This document shows positions 18,529 to 31,666 of a DNA stretch of 64,000 bases, one piece after another. A program made the position numbers and the translations under genes. How positions within the stretch are numbered: position 1 is the stretch's first letter; every line of letters starts with the position of its first letter. A model generated the notes under the pieces. That model had not been told where the DNA came from. It did not search any database and was given only the letters and a program-made list of their open reading frames with translations. The stretch lies in contig JASKMD010000006.1 of assembly GCA_030144725.1 (NCBI GenBank), forward strand, positions 7,327,869 to 7,391,868, read 5' to 3'. The DNA comes from Haematococcus lacustris (taxonomy: Eukaryota; Chlorophyta; Chlorophyceae; Chlamydomonadales; Haematococcaceae).

Positions 18529-19873
18529 ATGCCTCTGGAGTCGCTCACCCCGCTGTAGGTGCCCTGCTCGCAAATCAGCGCAGCGCAGGCACTGGCAGCT
18601 GGAATGCAGGCGGCATGTCAGCTGCGTGAAGTAACCACGCGCTACATATGGCTGCCGCGGCACAGGACGCGACACGACGCTAGACCGTCATGATGCACGA
18701 GCATCGCGTGGTGCGCGCAAGGGCCTCAGCCGCCTGAGGTGCCTGCTCCGCGCTGCCGCCCTGACCGCAGGATGCTGCCGGTGCTGTACCTGGTGACGCT
18801 GGCCACCATCCCGCTCACCATCATGTACGCGATCATGGGCCTGCTGTTCTCGCCCATCATCGTGCCAGTGTGCATCATCATCAAGCACCTCAGCATCGTG
18901 CTGTTCTTCCCTCTGGTGTGTGGGAGCAGGCCACCTGGGTGTTGCACGGCAGCCTGGCAAAGCAGGCGTGCCAGCGGTGCAGAGCTTGTGCCCAGAGCTA
19001 CTGCAGCCGTGCCACCTCATCAGTGCAGTGCTGTTGAAGTAGTCACATCCTCCACTTGGCAGTTGGCAGGTTGCCAACCATACATACATCGTGCAGCATT
19101 GGGATCATGTACATGCCATCTGCCTGTTCTGATGGTGTCCAGCTGGCAAAGCAGCCGTGTCCACCACAACGCATGAGCCCATCCTTACTACTCCAGACTC
19201 GGTCCTGTCAGCGTGCACGCAAACAGCAGCTTGCATCAAGCCTGCATAGAGTCTCGTGACTGAGTCTCACTGCCACCATGCTGTTGCTGCTGCCACGCCA
19301 GTTCACTCCACATGTGCTGCTGCTGCTGCTGCTGCTCGTGTGCAGTACCTGGTGGTGGCTCCTCTCGCTATCCCAGTGGGCGGCATCCTGGCATTCCTGT
19401 TTGAGGCCAAGAAGATTGCCTGCTCCTTCTTCACTGTGCTGACCCCGCTGCTGTGGCCCCTGTGCTTCCTGTGCACGTGGATGAGGGCCAGCTGGACAGT
19501 CACCAAGGTGGGTTGGGTCTGTTGGGTCCTGGGCCTGTGCTGCGCATAGCTCCTGCCTGCAGAGCTGCCTCCAACAGTGCCTGCCCTGTTACCTTCCATG
19601 CGCAAGGCTGCTACCATGCAAAGCCACATCTGTAATGCCAGCTGCATGAAATCTTGCCACCAGCGCATGGTGTTGGTGTTGCATGCATGCACAGACCAAT
19701 GTCGCCAGTGTCAGTGCTGGTGGGTGCAATGCAACGGTGCAGCTGCATGCCACATTTGTATTTGTGCACATTGGCTGCAGGTTCTGGTGACCGACACTAT
19801 CATGCCCTGGCTGGTGCCTCTCCGCTGGACGTTCATCACTGCCCTCCTGGGCAAGATGACCTTCTTCAGCTGA
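18529..19873 (+). CDS. array copy 2: multi-pass membrane protein
   Basis: Exons 18529-18554, 18771-18915, 19346-19507 and 19781-19873. First copy with the P2 5' region. Alleles: VCIIIKHL in exon 2, FLCTWM in exon 3, WTFITALLG in exon 4. Intron 3 carries an in-frame TAG, so only the spliced product is possible. Confidence 0.72.
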
Positions 19874-21403
19874 AGCTGACTACAGTTTGCTGCTGCGGTT
19901 GAGCTGCTGCGGTGGCCCTGCTAGCAGCTGTGGCACGACTGTGTAATGTTTGTAGATATGATGGTGTTGCCGTTGGTTTGTGGACATAGAGCGCCTTGTA
20001 GGGGTGCGACGGAGAGAGTGAGCGTGTAGAAGTGATAGGAGACGTGACCCATGTGACGTTGACATTCCCTTTGTTGCAGTGATATAAACAAGTGTAAACC
20101 AGTGCTGAGTCAGATGGTGCTCAGTGCCAGTGATGGTGTGCATGACCTGTGCGGCAACACACCCCGTCCTTGCTGTATCGCGCCTTGTCACCTGCAAGGT
20201 GGAGATGTCCAAAGTGGGGTGAACAGGACATAGGGGTTCTCACATACACAACTCCAAGTGGCCATTCTCACTCAACCATCTGGCAGAGGAAACCATGGTA
20301 AACTCAATGATGCAGGTCAGGTTTAGTTGGGTTGATCAGCAGCAGCAGCTTGCAGGCCAACACTCCCGGCCTCATCCTGGGAGCTGTCAAATCACCATGC
20401 GGTCATGCAGCTGGTGGCAGCAGCCACAGGTGTAGCCACCCTGCCCATCACGTCAGTCTGTCTGTGTGCATTGCATACCCCTAAATACATGTCGCCCGCC
20501 ACATGTACTCTTTTCTTGCCGTGCCGTGCTTGCCTTTTTGCTTGCCGCCTGCCAATGTATGAGACTGGCTAGGTTACTGCATGTAGCTTTTGCGGACAAG
20601 GACAGCTAGTTTGACTGTGGTTCAGCTGACTGCATACAGTCGATGCACATGCTGCCATGGAGAGGTGTACTGCTTCACCCCAGTGCTACATGTCAGCGTG
20701 GTCCTCAAGGATCAAGAAGCCTGAAGTGACTGAGATTTAGTCATCATTAGTCGGGCTTCTTGTGTCGCCGCCGCTGCCATTGCTGCTGCCATATCTGTTG
20801 CTGCTGCTGCTACCGCTGCCACCCTAAACGCCAAGCCAGCTTCAGCTGCTCAGCATGCTGGCTAGGGTGTTAGTGGGAGATGTGGGGACGCAGCCATGCA
20901 AACCTGCATACTGCTCAGGGATGTAGCGCACGCAGCTTTGGCAACTAGTGGCACTAGCCCTGACATGTGACATCGCCGAGCTGGCGGCGCAGACCAGGCA
21001 ACTGTCCACAGTTCTCTACAAACCCATGCGCGTTGCCCCGCCCAGCTTGCCGCACATTGCTGCTAGCATTGCAGTGATGACCACGACCCTGTGGACCTGC
21101 GTGTCGAGGCCCCGAATGCTGGAGATGAGCTGGTCACCGCGGTCAGTCGCGTTGGTGTGTCACGAGCTGCACTGGCTGCATTCACAATTGCGCCACTGCT
21201 GCGACGTGGCTGGAAGGCTGTCGTGTCGTGTCACCCTCGCAGGCAGTTGCCGGCGTCACACGCTCACTATCGCACGTGCTCAAACCGCCCTGGCCTCACA
21301 CAGCTCACACCTGTCCCCCTCGTAAGCTTGTGCAGCTCTCCGTTCTATCAGATCATTCCTTGCTCTCGCCGTACTACCACCTCCGTTCGAGCAAATCAGC
21401 AAG

Positions 21404-22740
21404 ATGCCTCTGGAGTCGCTCACCCCGCTGTAGGTGCCCTGCTCGCAAATCAGCGCAGCGCAGGCACTGGCAGCTGGAATGCAGGCGGCATGTCAGCTGC
21501 GTGAAGTAACCACGCGCTACATATGGCTGCCGCGGCACGCGACACGACGCTAGACCGTCATGATGCACGAGCATCGCGTGGTGCGCGCAAGGGCCTCAGC
21601 CGCCTGAGGTGCCTGCTCCGCGCTGCCGCCCTGACCGCAGGATGCTGCCGGTGCTGTACCTGGTGACGCTGGCCACCATCCCGCTCACCATCATGTACGC
21701 GATCATGGGCCTGCTGTTCTCGCCCATCATCGTGCCAGTGTGCATCATCATCAAGCACCTCAGCATCGTGCTGTTCTTCCCTCTGGTGTGTGGGAGCAGG
21801 CCACCTGGGTGTTGCATGTCAGCCTGGCAAAGCAGGCGTGCCAGCGGTGCAGAGCTTGTGCCCAGAGCTACTGCAGCCGTGCCACCTCATCAGTGCAGTG
21901 CTGTTGAAGTAGTCACATCCTCCACTTGGCAGTTGGCAGGTTGCCAACCATACATACATCGTGCAGCATTGGGATCATGTACATGCCATCTGCCTGTTCT
22001 GATGGTGTCCAGCTGGCAAAGCAGCCGTGTCCACCACAACGCATGAGCCCATCCTTACTACTCCAGACTCGGTCCTGTCAGCGTGCACGCAAACAGCAGC
22101 TTGCATCAAGCCTGCATAGAGTCTCGTGACTGAGTCTCACTGCCACCATGCTGTTGCTGCTGCCACGCCAGTTCACTCCACATGTGCTGCTGCTGCTGCT
22201 GCTCGTGTGCAGTACCTGGTGGTGGCTCCTCTCGCTATCCCAGTGGGCGGCATCCTGGCATTCCTGTTTGAGGCCAAGAAGATTGCCTGCTCCTTCTTCA
22301 CTGTGCTGACCCCGCTGCTGTGGCCCCTGTGCTTCCTGTGCACGTGGATGAGGGCCAGCTGGACAGTCACCAAGGTGGGTTGGATCTGTTGGGTCCTGGG
22401 CCTGTGCTGCGCACAGCTCCTGCCTGCAGAGCTGCCTTCCACAGTGCCTGCCCTGTTGCCTTCCATGCGCAAGGCTGCTGCCATGCAAAGCCACATCTGT
22501 AATGCCAGCTGCATGAAATCTTGCCACCAGCGCATGGTGTTGGTGTTGCATGCATGCACAGACCAATGTCGCCAGTGTCAGTGCTGGTGGGTGCAATGCA
22601 ACGGTGCAGCTGCATGCCACATTTGTATTTGTGCACATTGGCTGCAGGTTCTGGTGACTGACACTATCATGCCCTGGCTGGTGCCTCTCCGCTGGACGTT
22701 CATCACTGCCCTCCTGGGCAAGATGACCTTCTTCAGCTGA
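21404..22740 (+). CDS. array copy 3: multi-pass membrane protein
   Basis: Exons 21404-21429, 21641-21785, 22213-22374 and 22648-22740. Alleles VCIII / FLCTW / TFITA. Intron 3 (273 nt) has no stop, so retention would add 91 residues. A silent GTGACTGAC change in exon 4 is shared with copy 4. Confidence 0.72.
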
Positions 22741-24270
22741 AGCTGACTACAGTTTGCTGCTGCGGTTGAGCTGATGCGGTGGCCCTGCTAGCAGCTGTGG
22801 AACAACTGTGTAATGTTTGTAGATATGATGGTGTTGCCGTTGGTTTGTGGACATAGAGCGCCTTGTAGGGGTGCGACGGAGAGAGTGAGCGTGTAGAAGT
22901 GATAGGAGACGTGACCCATGTGACGTTGACATTCCCTTTGTTGCAGTGATATAAACAAGTGTAAACCAGTGCTGAGTCAGATGGTGCTCAGTGCTAGTGA
23001 TGGTGTGCATGACCTGTGCGGCAACACACCCCGTCCTTGCTGTATCGCGCCTTGTCACCTGCAAGGTGGAGATGTCCAAAGTGGGGTGAACAGGACATAG
23101 GGGTTCTCACATACACAACTCCAAGTGGCCATTCTCACTCAACCATCTGGCAGAGGAAACCATGGTAAACTCAATGATGCAGGTCAGGTTTAGTTGGGTT
23201 GATCAGCAGCAGCAGCTTGCAAGCCAACACTCCCGGCCTCATCCTGGGAGCTGTCAAATCACCATGCGGTCATGCAGCTGGTGGCAGCAGCCACAGGTGT
23301 AGCCACCCTGCCCATCACGTCAGTCTGTCTGTGTGCATTGCATACCCCTAAATACATGTCGCCCGCCACATGTACTCTTTTCTTGCCGTGCCGTGCTTGC
23401 CTTTTTGCTTGCCGCCTGCCAATGTATGAGACTGGCTAGGTTACTGCATGTAGCTTTTGCGGACAAGGACAGCTAGTTTGACTGTGGTTCAGCTGACTGC
23501 ATACAGTCGATGCACATGCTGCCATGGAGAGGTGTACTGCTTCACCCCAGTGCTACATGTCAGCGTGGTCCTCGAGGATCAAGAAGCCTGAAGTGACTGA
23601 GATTTAGTCATCATTAGTCGGGCTTCTTGTGTCGCCGCCGCTGCCATTGCTGCTGCCATATCTGTTGCTGCTGCTGCTACCGCTGCCACCCTAAACGCCA
23701 AGCCAGCTTCAGCTGCTCAGCATGCTGGCTAGGGTGTTAGTGGGAGATGTGGGGACGCAGCCATGCAAACCTGCATACTGCTCAGGGATGTAGCGCACGC
23801 AGCTTTGGCAACTAGTGGCACTAGCCCTGACATGTGACATCGCCGAGCTGGCGGCGCAGACCAGGCAACTGTCCACAGTTCTCTACAAACCCATGCGCGT
23901 TGCCCCGCCCAGCTTGCCGCACATTGCTGCTAGCATTGCAGTGATGACCACGACCCTGTGGACCTGCGTGTCGAGGCCCCGAATGCTGGAGATGAGCTGG
24001 TCACCGCGGTCAGTCGCGTTGGTGTGTCACGAGCTGCACTGGCTGCATTCACAATTGCGCCACTGCTGCGACGTGGCTGGAAGGCTGTCGTGTCGTGTCA
24101 CCCTCGCAGGCAGTTGCCGGCGTCACACGCTCACTATCGCACGTGCTCAAACCGCCCTGGCCTCACACAGCTCACACCTGTCCCCCTCGTAAGCTTGTGC
24201 AGCTCTCCGTTCTATCAGATCATTCCTTGCTCTCGCCGTACTACCACCTCCGTTCGAGCAAATCAGCAAG

Positions 24271-25607
24271 ATGCCTCTGGAGTCGCTCACCCCGCTGTAG
24301 GTGCCCTGCTCGCAAATCAGCGCAGCGCAGGCACTGGCAGCTGGAATGCAGGCGGCATGTCAGCTGCGTGAAGTAACCACGCGCTACATATGGCTGCCGC
24401 GGCACGCGACACGACGCTAGACCGTCATGATGCACGAGCATCGCGTGGTGCGCGCAAGGGCCTCAGCCGCCTGAGGTGCCTGCTCCGCGCTGCCGCCCTG
24501 ACCGCAGGATGCTGCCGGTGCTGTACCTGGTGACGCTGGCCACCATCCCGCTCACCATCATGTACGCGATCATGGGCCTGCTGTTCTCGCCCATCATCGT
24601 GCCAGTGTGCATCATCATCAAGCACCTCAGCATCGTGCTGTTCTTCCCTCTGGTGTGTGGGAGCAGGCCACCTGGGTGTTGCATGTCAGCCTGGCAAAGC
24701 AGGCGTGCCAGCGGTGCAGAGCTTGTGCCCAGAGCTACTGCAGCCGTGCCACCTCATCAGTGCAGTGCTGTTGAAGTAGTCACATCCTCCACTTGGCAGT
24801 TGGCAGGTTGCCAACCATACATACATCGTGCAGCATTGGGATCATGTACATGCCATCTTCCTGTTCTGATGGTGTCCAGCTGGCAAAGCAGCCGTGTCCA
24901 CCACAACGCATGAGCCCATCCTTACTACTCCAGACTCGGTCCTGTCAGCGTGCACGCAAACAGCAGCTTGCATCAAGCCTGCATAGAGTCTCGTGACTGA
25001 GTCTCACTGCCACCATGCTGTTGCTGCTGCCACGCCAGTTCACTCCACACGTGCTGCTGCTGCTGCTGCTCGTGTGCAGTACCTGGTGGTGGCTCCTCTC
25101 GCTATCCCAGTGGGCGGCATCCTGGCATTCCTGTTTGAGGCCAAGAAGATTGCCTGCTCCTTCTTCACTGTGCTGACCCCGCTGCTGTGGCCCCTGTGCT
25201 TCCTGTGCACGTGGATGAGGGCCAGCTGGACAGTCACCAAGGTGGGTTGGATCTGTTGGGTCCTGGGCCTGTGCTGCGCATAGCTCTTGCCTGCAGAGCT
25301 GCCTTCCACAGTGCCTGCCCTGTTGCCTTCCATGCGCAAGGCTGCTGCCATGCAAAGCCACATCTGTAATGCCAGCTGCATGAAATCTTGCCACCAGCGC
25401 ATGGTGTTGGTGTTGCATGCATGCACAGACCAATGTCGCCAGTGTCAGTGCTGGTGGGTGCAATGCAACGGTGCAGCTGCATGCCACATTTGTATTTGTG
25501 CACATTGGCTGCAGGTTCTGGTGACTGACACTATCATGCCCTGGCTGGTGCCTCTCCGCTGGACGTTCATCACTGCCCTCCTGGGCAAGATGACCTTCTT
25601 CAGCTGA
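24271..25607 (+). CDS. array copy 4: multi-pass membrane protein
   Basis: Exons 24271-24296, 24508-24652, 25080-25241 and 25515-25607. Alleles VCIII / FLCTW / TFITA. Intron 3 has the TAG. The spacer after this copy switches after GAGGTCAT (26140) into the P1 segment. Confidence 0.72.
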
Positions 25608-26138
25608 AGCTGACTACAGTTTGCTGCTGCGGTTGAGCTGATGCGGTGGCCCTGCTAGCAGCTGTGGAACAACTGTGTAATGTTTGTAGATATGATGGTG
25701 TTGCCGTTGGTTTGTGGACATAGAGCGCCTTGTAGGGGTGCGACGGAGAGAGTGAGCGTGTAGAAGTGATAGGAGACGTGACCCATGTGACGTTGACATT
25801 CCCTTTGTTGCAGTTATATAAACAAGTGTAAACCAGTGCTGAGTCAGATGGTGCTCAGTACCAGTGATGGTGTGCATGACCTGTGCGACAACACGCCCCG
25901 GCCTTGCTGTATCGCGCCTTGTCACCTGCAAGGTGGAGATGTCCAAAGTGGGGTGAACAGGACATAGGGGTTCTCACATACACAACTCCAAGTGGCCATT
26001 CTCACTCAACCATCTGGCAGAGGAAACCATGGTAAACTCAATGATTCAGGTCAGGTTTAGTTGGGTTGATCAGCAGCAGCAGCTTTCAGGCCAACACTCC
26101 CGGCCTCATCCTGGGAGCTGTCACTTCACTATGAGGTC

Positions 26139-26852
26139 ATATACCTACCCTGTCGTTGGTAAGCGACAGTTGCATGAAGATCACCAACCCCTTGTTGGGA
26201 GCGTCTGCGTTCTGCTGTACATTTGCCCCAGCATATTGACAAGACACTAAAGCTTCGACAAACCTACAGTGGGAATAACTTGCAAACTGTCAGCGGTGCT
26301 GACTTCACCGTGAATGCAGGAAAAACCAACAACTGCGCAGTGCACGACTCGGTGCGACAGGGAAGGGGGGCGCGGGGTGGGAGGTCAGGAGGTCAATGAG
26401 GGAGGATGGCTATTCGAGTCTTCCATAGTTAATTTAGAAGATGCTTCCTGCGACTAGGTGCGAACATTCCCTGCGTTACGGGCTGTCGTGGTCCCCCGAG
26501 GTGCCGGTCATTGGTGACCTCACACTCGCCCGTACTTCAAGTCGCGCACGCGCAGAAGCCAAACGCCGATTGCTCTTCACTTGGGCCGATCTAAGCACGA
26601 CACATCGATCCCGCTAAGATGCCTCTGGAGTCGCTCACCCCGCTGTAGGTATCCAGCTCACCGCTTGCAGTGCTACTGACTGTAACAGCTATCAAGCAGG
26701 CAATATGGCCACATAACGCAGTTCGTAATGATTGCAGTCGCGATTGCCGCGTCCCGTCCATTGCCTGAAATCATGACGGCGCAGGGACGAGACAGCGCAC
26801 GGTTTACTCTGCAGCAGAAGGTGCCTGCTCCGCGCTGCCGCCCTGACCGCAG
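26139..26852 (+). promoter_or_regulatory. P1-type 5' region inside the array (copy 5)
   Basis: 714 bp, same length as 15186-15899, with only a few differences seen. The junction is in the middle of a normal spacer: GAGGTCAT is followed by ATACCTACCC here but by GCAGCTGG in other units. Contains exon 1 and intron 1 of copy 5. Confidence 0.85.
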
Positions 26853-27952
26853 GATGCTGCCGGTGCTGTACCTGGTGACGCTGGCCACCATCCCGCTCAC
26901 CATCATGTACGCGATCATGGGCCTGCTGTTCTCGCCCATCATCGTGCCAGTGTGCATCATCATCAAGCACCTCAGCATCGTGCTGTTCTTCCCTCTGGTG
27001 TGTGGGAGCAGGCCACTTGGGTGTTGCATGTCAGCCTGGCAAAGCAGGCGTGCCAGCGGTGCAGGGCTTGTGCCCAGAGCTACTGCAGCCGTGCCACCTC
27101 ATCAGTGCAGTGCTGTTGAAGTAGTCACATCCTCCACTTGGCAGTTGGCAGGTTGCCAACCATACGTACATCGTGCAGCATTGGGATCATGTACATGCCA
27201 TCTGCCTGTTCTGATGGTGTCCAGCTGGCAAAGCAGCCGTGTCCACCACAACGCATGAGCCCATCCTTACTACTCCAGACTCGGTCCTGTCAGCGTGCAC
27301 GCAAACAGCAGCTTGCATTAAGCCTGCATAGAGTCTCGTGACTGAGTCTCACTGCCACCATGCTGTTGCTGCTGCCACGCCAGTTCACTCCACATGTGCT
27401 GCTGCTGCTGCTGCTCGTGTGCAGTACCTGGTGGTGGCTCCTCTCGCCATCCCAGTGGGCGGCATCCTGGCATTCCTGTTTGAGGCCAAGAAGATTGCCT
27501 GCTCCTTCTTCACTGTGCTGACCCCGCTGCTGTGGCCCCTGTGCTTCATGTGCACGTGGATGAGGGCCAGCTGGACAGTCACCAAGGTGGGTTGGATCTG
27601 TTGGGTCCTGGGCCTGTGCTGCGCATAGCTCTTGCCTGCAGAGCTGCCTCTAACAGTGCCTGCCCTGTTGCCTTCCATGCGCAAGGCTGCTGCCATGCAA
27701 AGCCACATCTGTAATGCCAGCTGCATGAAATCTTGCCACCAGCGCATGGTGTTGGTGTTGCATGCATGCACAGACCAATGTCGCCAGTGTCAGTGCTGGT
27801 GGGTGCAATGCAACGGTGCAGCTGCATGCCACATTTGTATTTGTGCACATTGGCTGCAGGTTCTGGTGACCGACACTATCATGCCCTGGCTGGTGCCTCT
27901 CCGCTGGACGTTCATCACTGCCCTCCTGGGCAAGATGACCTTCTTTAGCTGA
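26619..27952 (+). CDS. array copy 5: multi-pass membrane protein, P1 type
   Basis: Exons 26619-26644, 26853-26997, 27425-27586 and 27860-27952. Second and last P1 copy seen. Exon 3 has FMCTWM instead of FLCTWM. Exon 4 is TFITA with TTTAGC at the end, as in copy 1. Intron 3 has the TAG. If intron 1 were retained, an in-frame ATG at 26728 would give a longer N terminus, as at 15775 in copy 1. Confidence 0.72.
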
Positions 27953-29478
27953 AGCTGACTACAGTTTGCTGCTGCGGTTGAGCTGATGCGGTGGCCCTGC
28001 TAGCAGCTGTGGAACAACTGTGTAATGTTTGTAGATATGATGGTGTTGCCGTTGGTTTGTGGACATAGAGCGCCTTGTAGGGGTGCGACGGAGAGAGTGA
28101 GCGTGTAGAAGTGATAGGAGACGTGACCCATGTGACGTTGACATTCCCTTTGTTGCAGTGATATAAACAAGTGTAAACCAGTGCTGAGTCAGATGGTGCT
28201 CAGTGCCAGTGATGGTGTGCATGACCTGTGCGGCAACACGCCCCGTCCTTGCTGTATCGCGCCTTGTCACCTGCAAGGTGGAGATGTCCAAAGTGGGGTG
28301 AACAGGACATAGGGGTTCTCACATACACAACTCCAAGTGGCCATTCTCACTCAACCATCTGGCAGAGGAAACCATGGTAAACTCAATGATGCAGGTCAGG
28401 TTTAGTTGGGTTGATCAGCAGCAGCAGCTTGCAAGCCAACACTCCCGGCCTCATCCTGGGAGCTGTCAAATCACCATGCGGTCATGCAGCTGGTGGCAGC
28501 AGCCACAGGTGTAGCCACCCTGCCCATCACGTCAGTCTGTGTGCATTGCATACCCCTAAATACATGTCGCCCGCCACATGTACTCTTTTCTTGCCGTGCC
28601 GTGCTTGCCTTTTTGCTTGCCGCCTGCCAATGTATGAGACTGGCTAGGTTACTGCATGTAGCTTTTGCGGACAAGGACAGCTAGTTTGACTGTGGTTCAG
28701 CTGACTGCATACAGTCGATGCACATGCTGCCATGGAGAGGTGTACTGCTTCACCCCAGTGCTACATGTCAGCGTGGTCCTCGAGGATCAAGAAGCCTGAA
28801 GTGACTGAGATTTAGTCATCATTAGTCGGGCTTCTTGTGTCGCCGCCGCTGCCATTGCTGCTGCCATATCTGTTGCTGCTGCTGCTACCGCTGCCACCCT
28901 AAACGCCAAGCCAGCTTCAGCTGCTCAGCATGCTGGCTAGGGTGTTAGTGGGAGATGTGGGGACGCAGCCATGCAAACCTGCATACTGCTCAGGGATGTA
29001 GCGCACGCAGCTTTGGCAACTAGTGGCACTAGCCCTGACATGTGACATCGCCGAGCTGGCGGCGCAGACCAGGCAACTGTCCACAGTTCTCTACAAACCC
29101 ATGCGCGTTGCCCCGCCCAGCTTGCCGCACATTGCTGCTAGCATTGCAGTGATGACCACGACCCTGTGGACCTGCGTGTCGAGGCCCCGAATGCTGGAGA
29201 TGAGCTGGTCACCGCGGTCAGTCGCGTTGGTGTGTCACGAGCTGCACTGGCTGCATTCACAATTGCGCCACTGCTGCGACGTGGCTGGAAGGCTGTCGTG
29301 TCGTGTCACCCTCGCAGGCAGTTGCCGGCGTCACACGCTCACTATCGCACGTGCTCAAACCGCCCTGGCCTCACACAGCTCACACCTGTCCCCCTCGTAA
29401 GCTTGTGCAGCTCTCCGTCCCACCAGACCATTCCTTGCTCTCGCCGTACTACCACCTCCGTTCAAGCAAATCAGCAAG

Positions 29479-30813
29479 ATGCCTCTGGAGTCGCTCACCC
29501 CGCTGTAGGTGCCCTGCTCGCAAATCAGCGCAGCGCAGGCACTGGCAGCTGGAATGCAGGCGGCATGTCAGCTGCGTGAAGTAACCACGCGCTACATATG
29601 GCTGCCGCGGCACGCGACACGACGCTAGACCGTCATGATGCACGAGCATCGCGTGGTGCGCGCAAGGGCCTCAGCCGCCTGAGGTGCCTGCTCCGCGCTG
29701 CCGCCCTGACCGCAGGATGCTGCCGGTGCTGTACCTGGTGACGCTGGCCACCATCCCCCTCACCATCATGTACGCGATCATGGGCCTGCTGTTCTCGCCC
29801 ATCATCGTGCCAGTGTCCATCATCATCAAGCACCTCAGCATCGTGCTGTTCTTCCCTCTGGTGTGTGGGAGCAGGCCACCTGGGTGTTGCATGTCAGCAT
29901 GGCAAAGCAGGCGTGCCAGCGGTGCAGTGCTTGTGCCCAGAGCTGCTGCAGCCGTGCCACCTCATCAGTGCAGTGCTGTTGAAGTAGTCACATCCTCCAC
30001 TTGGCAGTTGGCAGGTTGCCAACCATACATACATCGTGCAGCATTGGGATCATGTACATGCCATCTGCCTGTTCCTGATGGTGTCCAGCTGGCAAAGCAG
30101 CCGTGTCCACCACAACGCATGAGCCCATCCTTACTACTTCAGACTCGGTCTTGTCAGCGTGCACGCAAACAGCAGCTTGCATAGAGCCTGCATAGAGTCT
30201 CGTGACTGAGTCTCATTGCCAACATGCCGTTGCTGCTGCCATGCTAGTTCACTCCACATGTGCTGCTGCTGCTGCTCGTGTGCAGTACCTGGTGGTGGCT
30301 CCTCTCGCCATCCCAGTGGGCGGCATCCTGGCATTCCTGTTTGAGGCCAAGAAGATTGCCTGCTCCTTCTTCACTGTGCTGACCCCGCTGCTGTGGCCCC
30401 TGTGCTTCCTGTGCACGTGGATGAGGGCCAGCTGGACAGTCACCAAGGTGGGTTGGGTCTGTTGGGTCCTGGGCCTGTGCTGCGCATAGCTCCTGCCTGC
30501 AGAGCTGCCTCCAACAGTGCTTGCCCTGTTGCCTGTCATGCGCAAGGCTGCTGCCATGCAAAGCCACATCTGTAATGCCAGCTGCATGAAATCTTGCCAC
30601 CAGCGCATGGTGTTGGTGTTGCATGCATGCACAGACCAATGTCGCCAGTGTCAGTGCTGGTGGGTGCAATGCAACGGTGCAGCTGCATGCCACATTTGTA
30701 TTTGTGCACATTGGCTGCAGGTTCTGGTGACCGACACTATCATGCCCTGGCTGGTGCCTCTCCGCTGGACGTTCATCACTGCCCTCCTGGGCAAGATGAC
30801 CTTCTTCAGCTGA
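29479..30813 (+). CDS. array copy 6: multi-pass membrane protein
   Basis: Exons 29479-29504, 29716-29860, 30286-30447 and 30721-30813. First copy with Ser in exon 2 (VSIIIKHL), combined with the TFITA exon 4, so it is a recombinant of the two main allele sets. Intron 3 has the TAG. It is followed by the first long spacer. Confidence 0.72.
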
Positions 30814-31477
30814 AGCTGACTACAGTTTGCTGCTGCGGTTGAGCTGATGCGGTGGCCCTGCTAGCAGTTGTGGAACAACTGTGTAATGTTTGTAGATATG
30901 ATGGTGTTGCCGTTGGTTTGTGGACATAGAGCGCCTTGTAGGGGTGCGACGGAGAGAGTGAGCGTGTAGAAGTGATAGGAGACGTGACCCATGTGACGTT
31001 GACATTCCCTTTGTTGCAGTGATAAAAACAGGTGTAAACCAGTGCTGAGTCAGATGGTGCTGAGTGCTAGTGATGGTGTGCATGACCTGTGCGGCAACAC
31101 GCCCCGTCCTTGCTGTATTGCGCCTTGTCACCTGCAAGGTGGAGATGTCCAAAGTGGGGTGAACAGAACATATGGGTTCTCACATACACATCTCCAAGCT
31201 GCCATTCTCACTCAACCATCTGGCAGAGGTAACCATGGTAAACTCACTGATGCAGGTCAGGTTAAGTTGGGTTGATCAGCAGCAGCAGCTTTCAGGCCAA
31301 CACTCCCGGCCTTATCATGGGAGCTGTCAATGCACTATGAGGTCATGCAGCTGGTGGCAGCAGCCACAGGTGTAGCCACCCTGCCCATCACTTCAGTCTG
31401 TCTGTGTGCATTGCGTACCCTGAACATGTGCAGTCCCCCACGCATGCTCTTTTGCTTGCCGCTGCACTCCTGCCAGC

Positions 31478-31666
31478 ATGTGGGACTACCTGGCCCAGCC
31501 AGCCACGTCCTGCTACTTGTGGGCATGTATGCAGTACGCTGTCGCAGGCCTCTTGCCGTATGCAAGGTCGCACCTGTCCCTTCTAGGCAAGCAGGAGGGG
31601 GCCATGCTTCTCAAGGTGCTGCCAAGTACTTGCTACATGGCAACTGCTGAAACATTCTGGTGCTAG
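31478..31666 (+). other. 62-codon open frame in a long spacer (after copy 6)
   Basis: ATG-initiated frame MWDYLAQPATSC..ATAETFWC. It exists only in long spacers. In short spacers the region is cut from GCCAATGTATGAGA straight to CTGGCTAGG. Not recognised; it could be a relic exon. This copy differs from the others (AQP for DLP, AVAG for AVTG). Confidence 0.3.
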
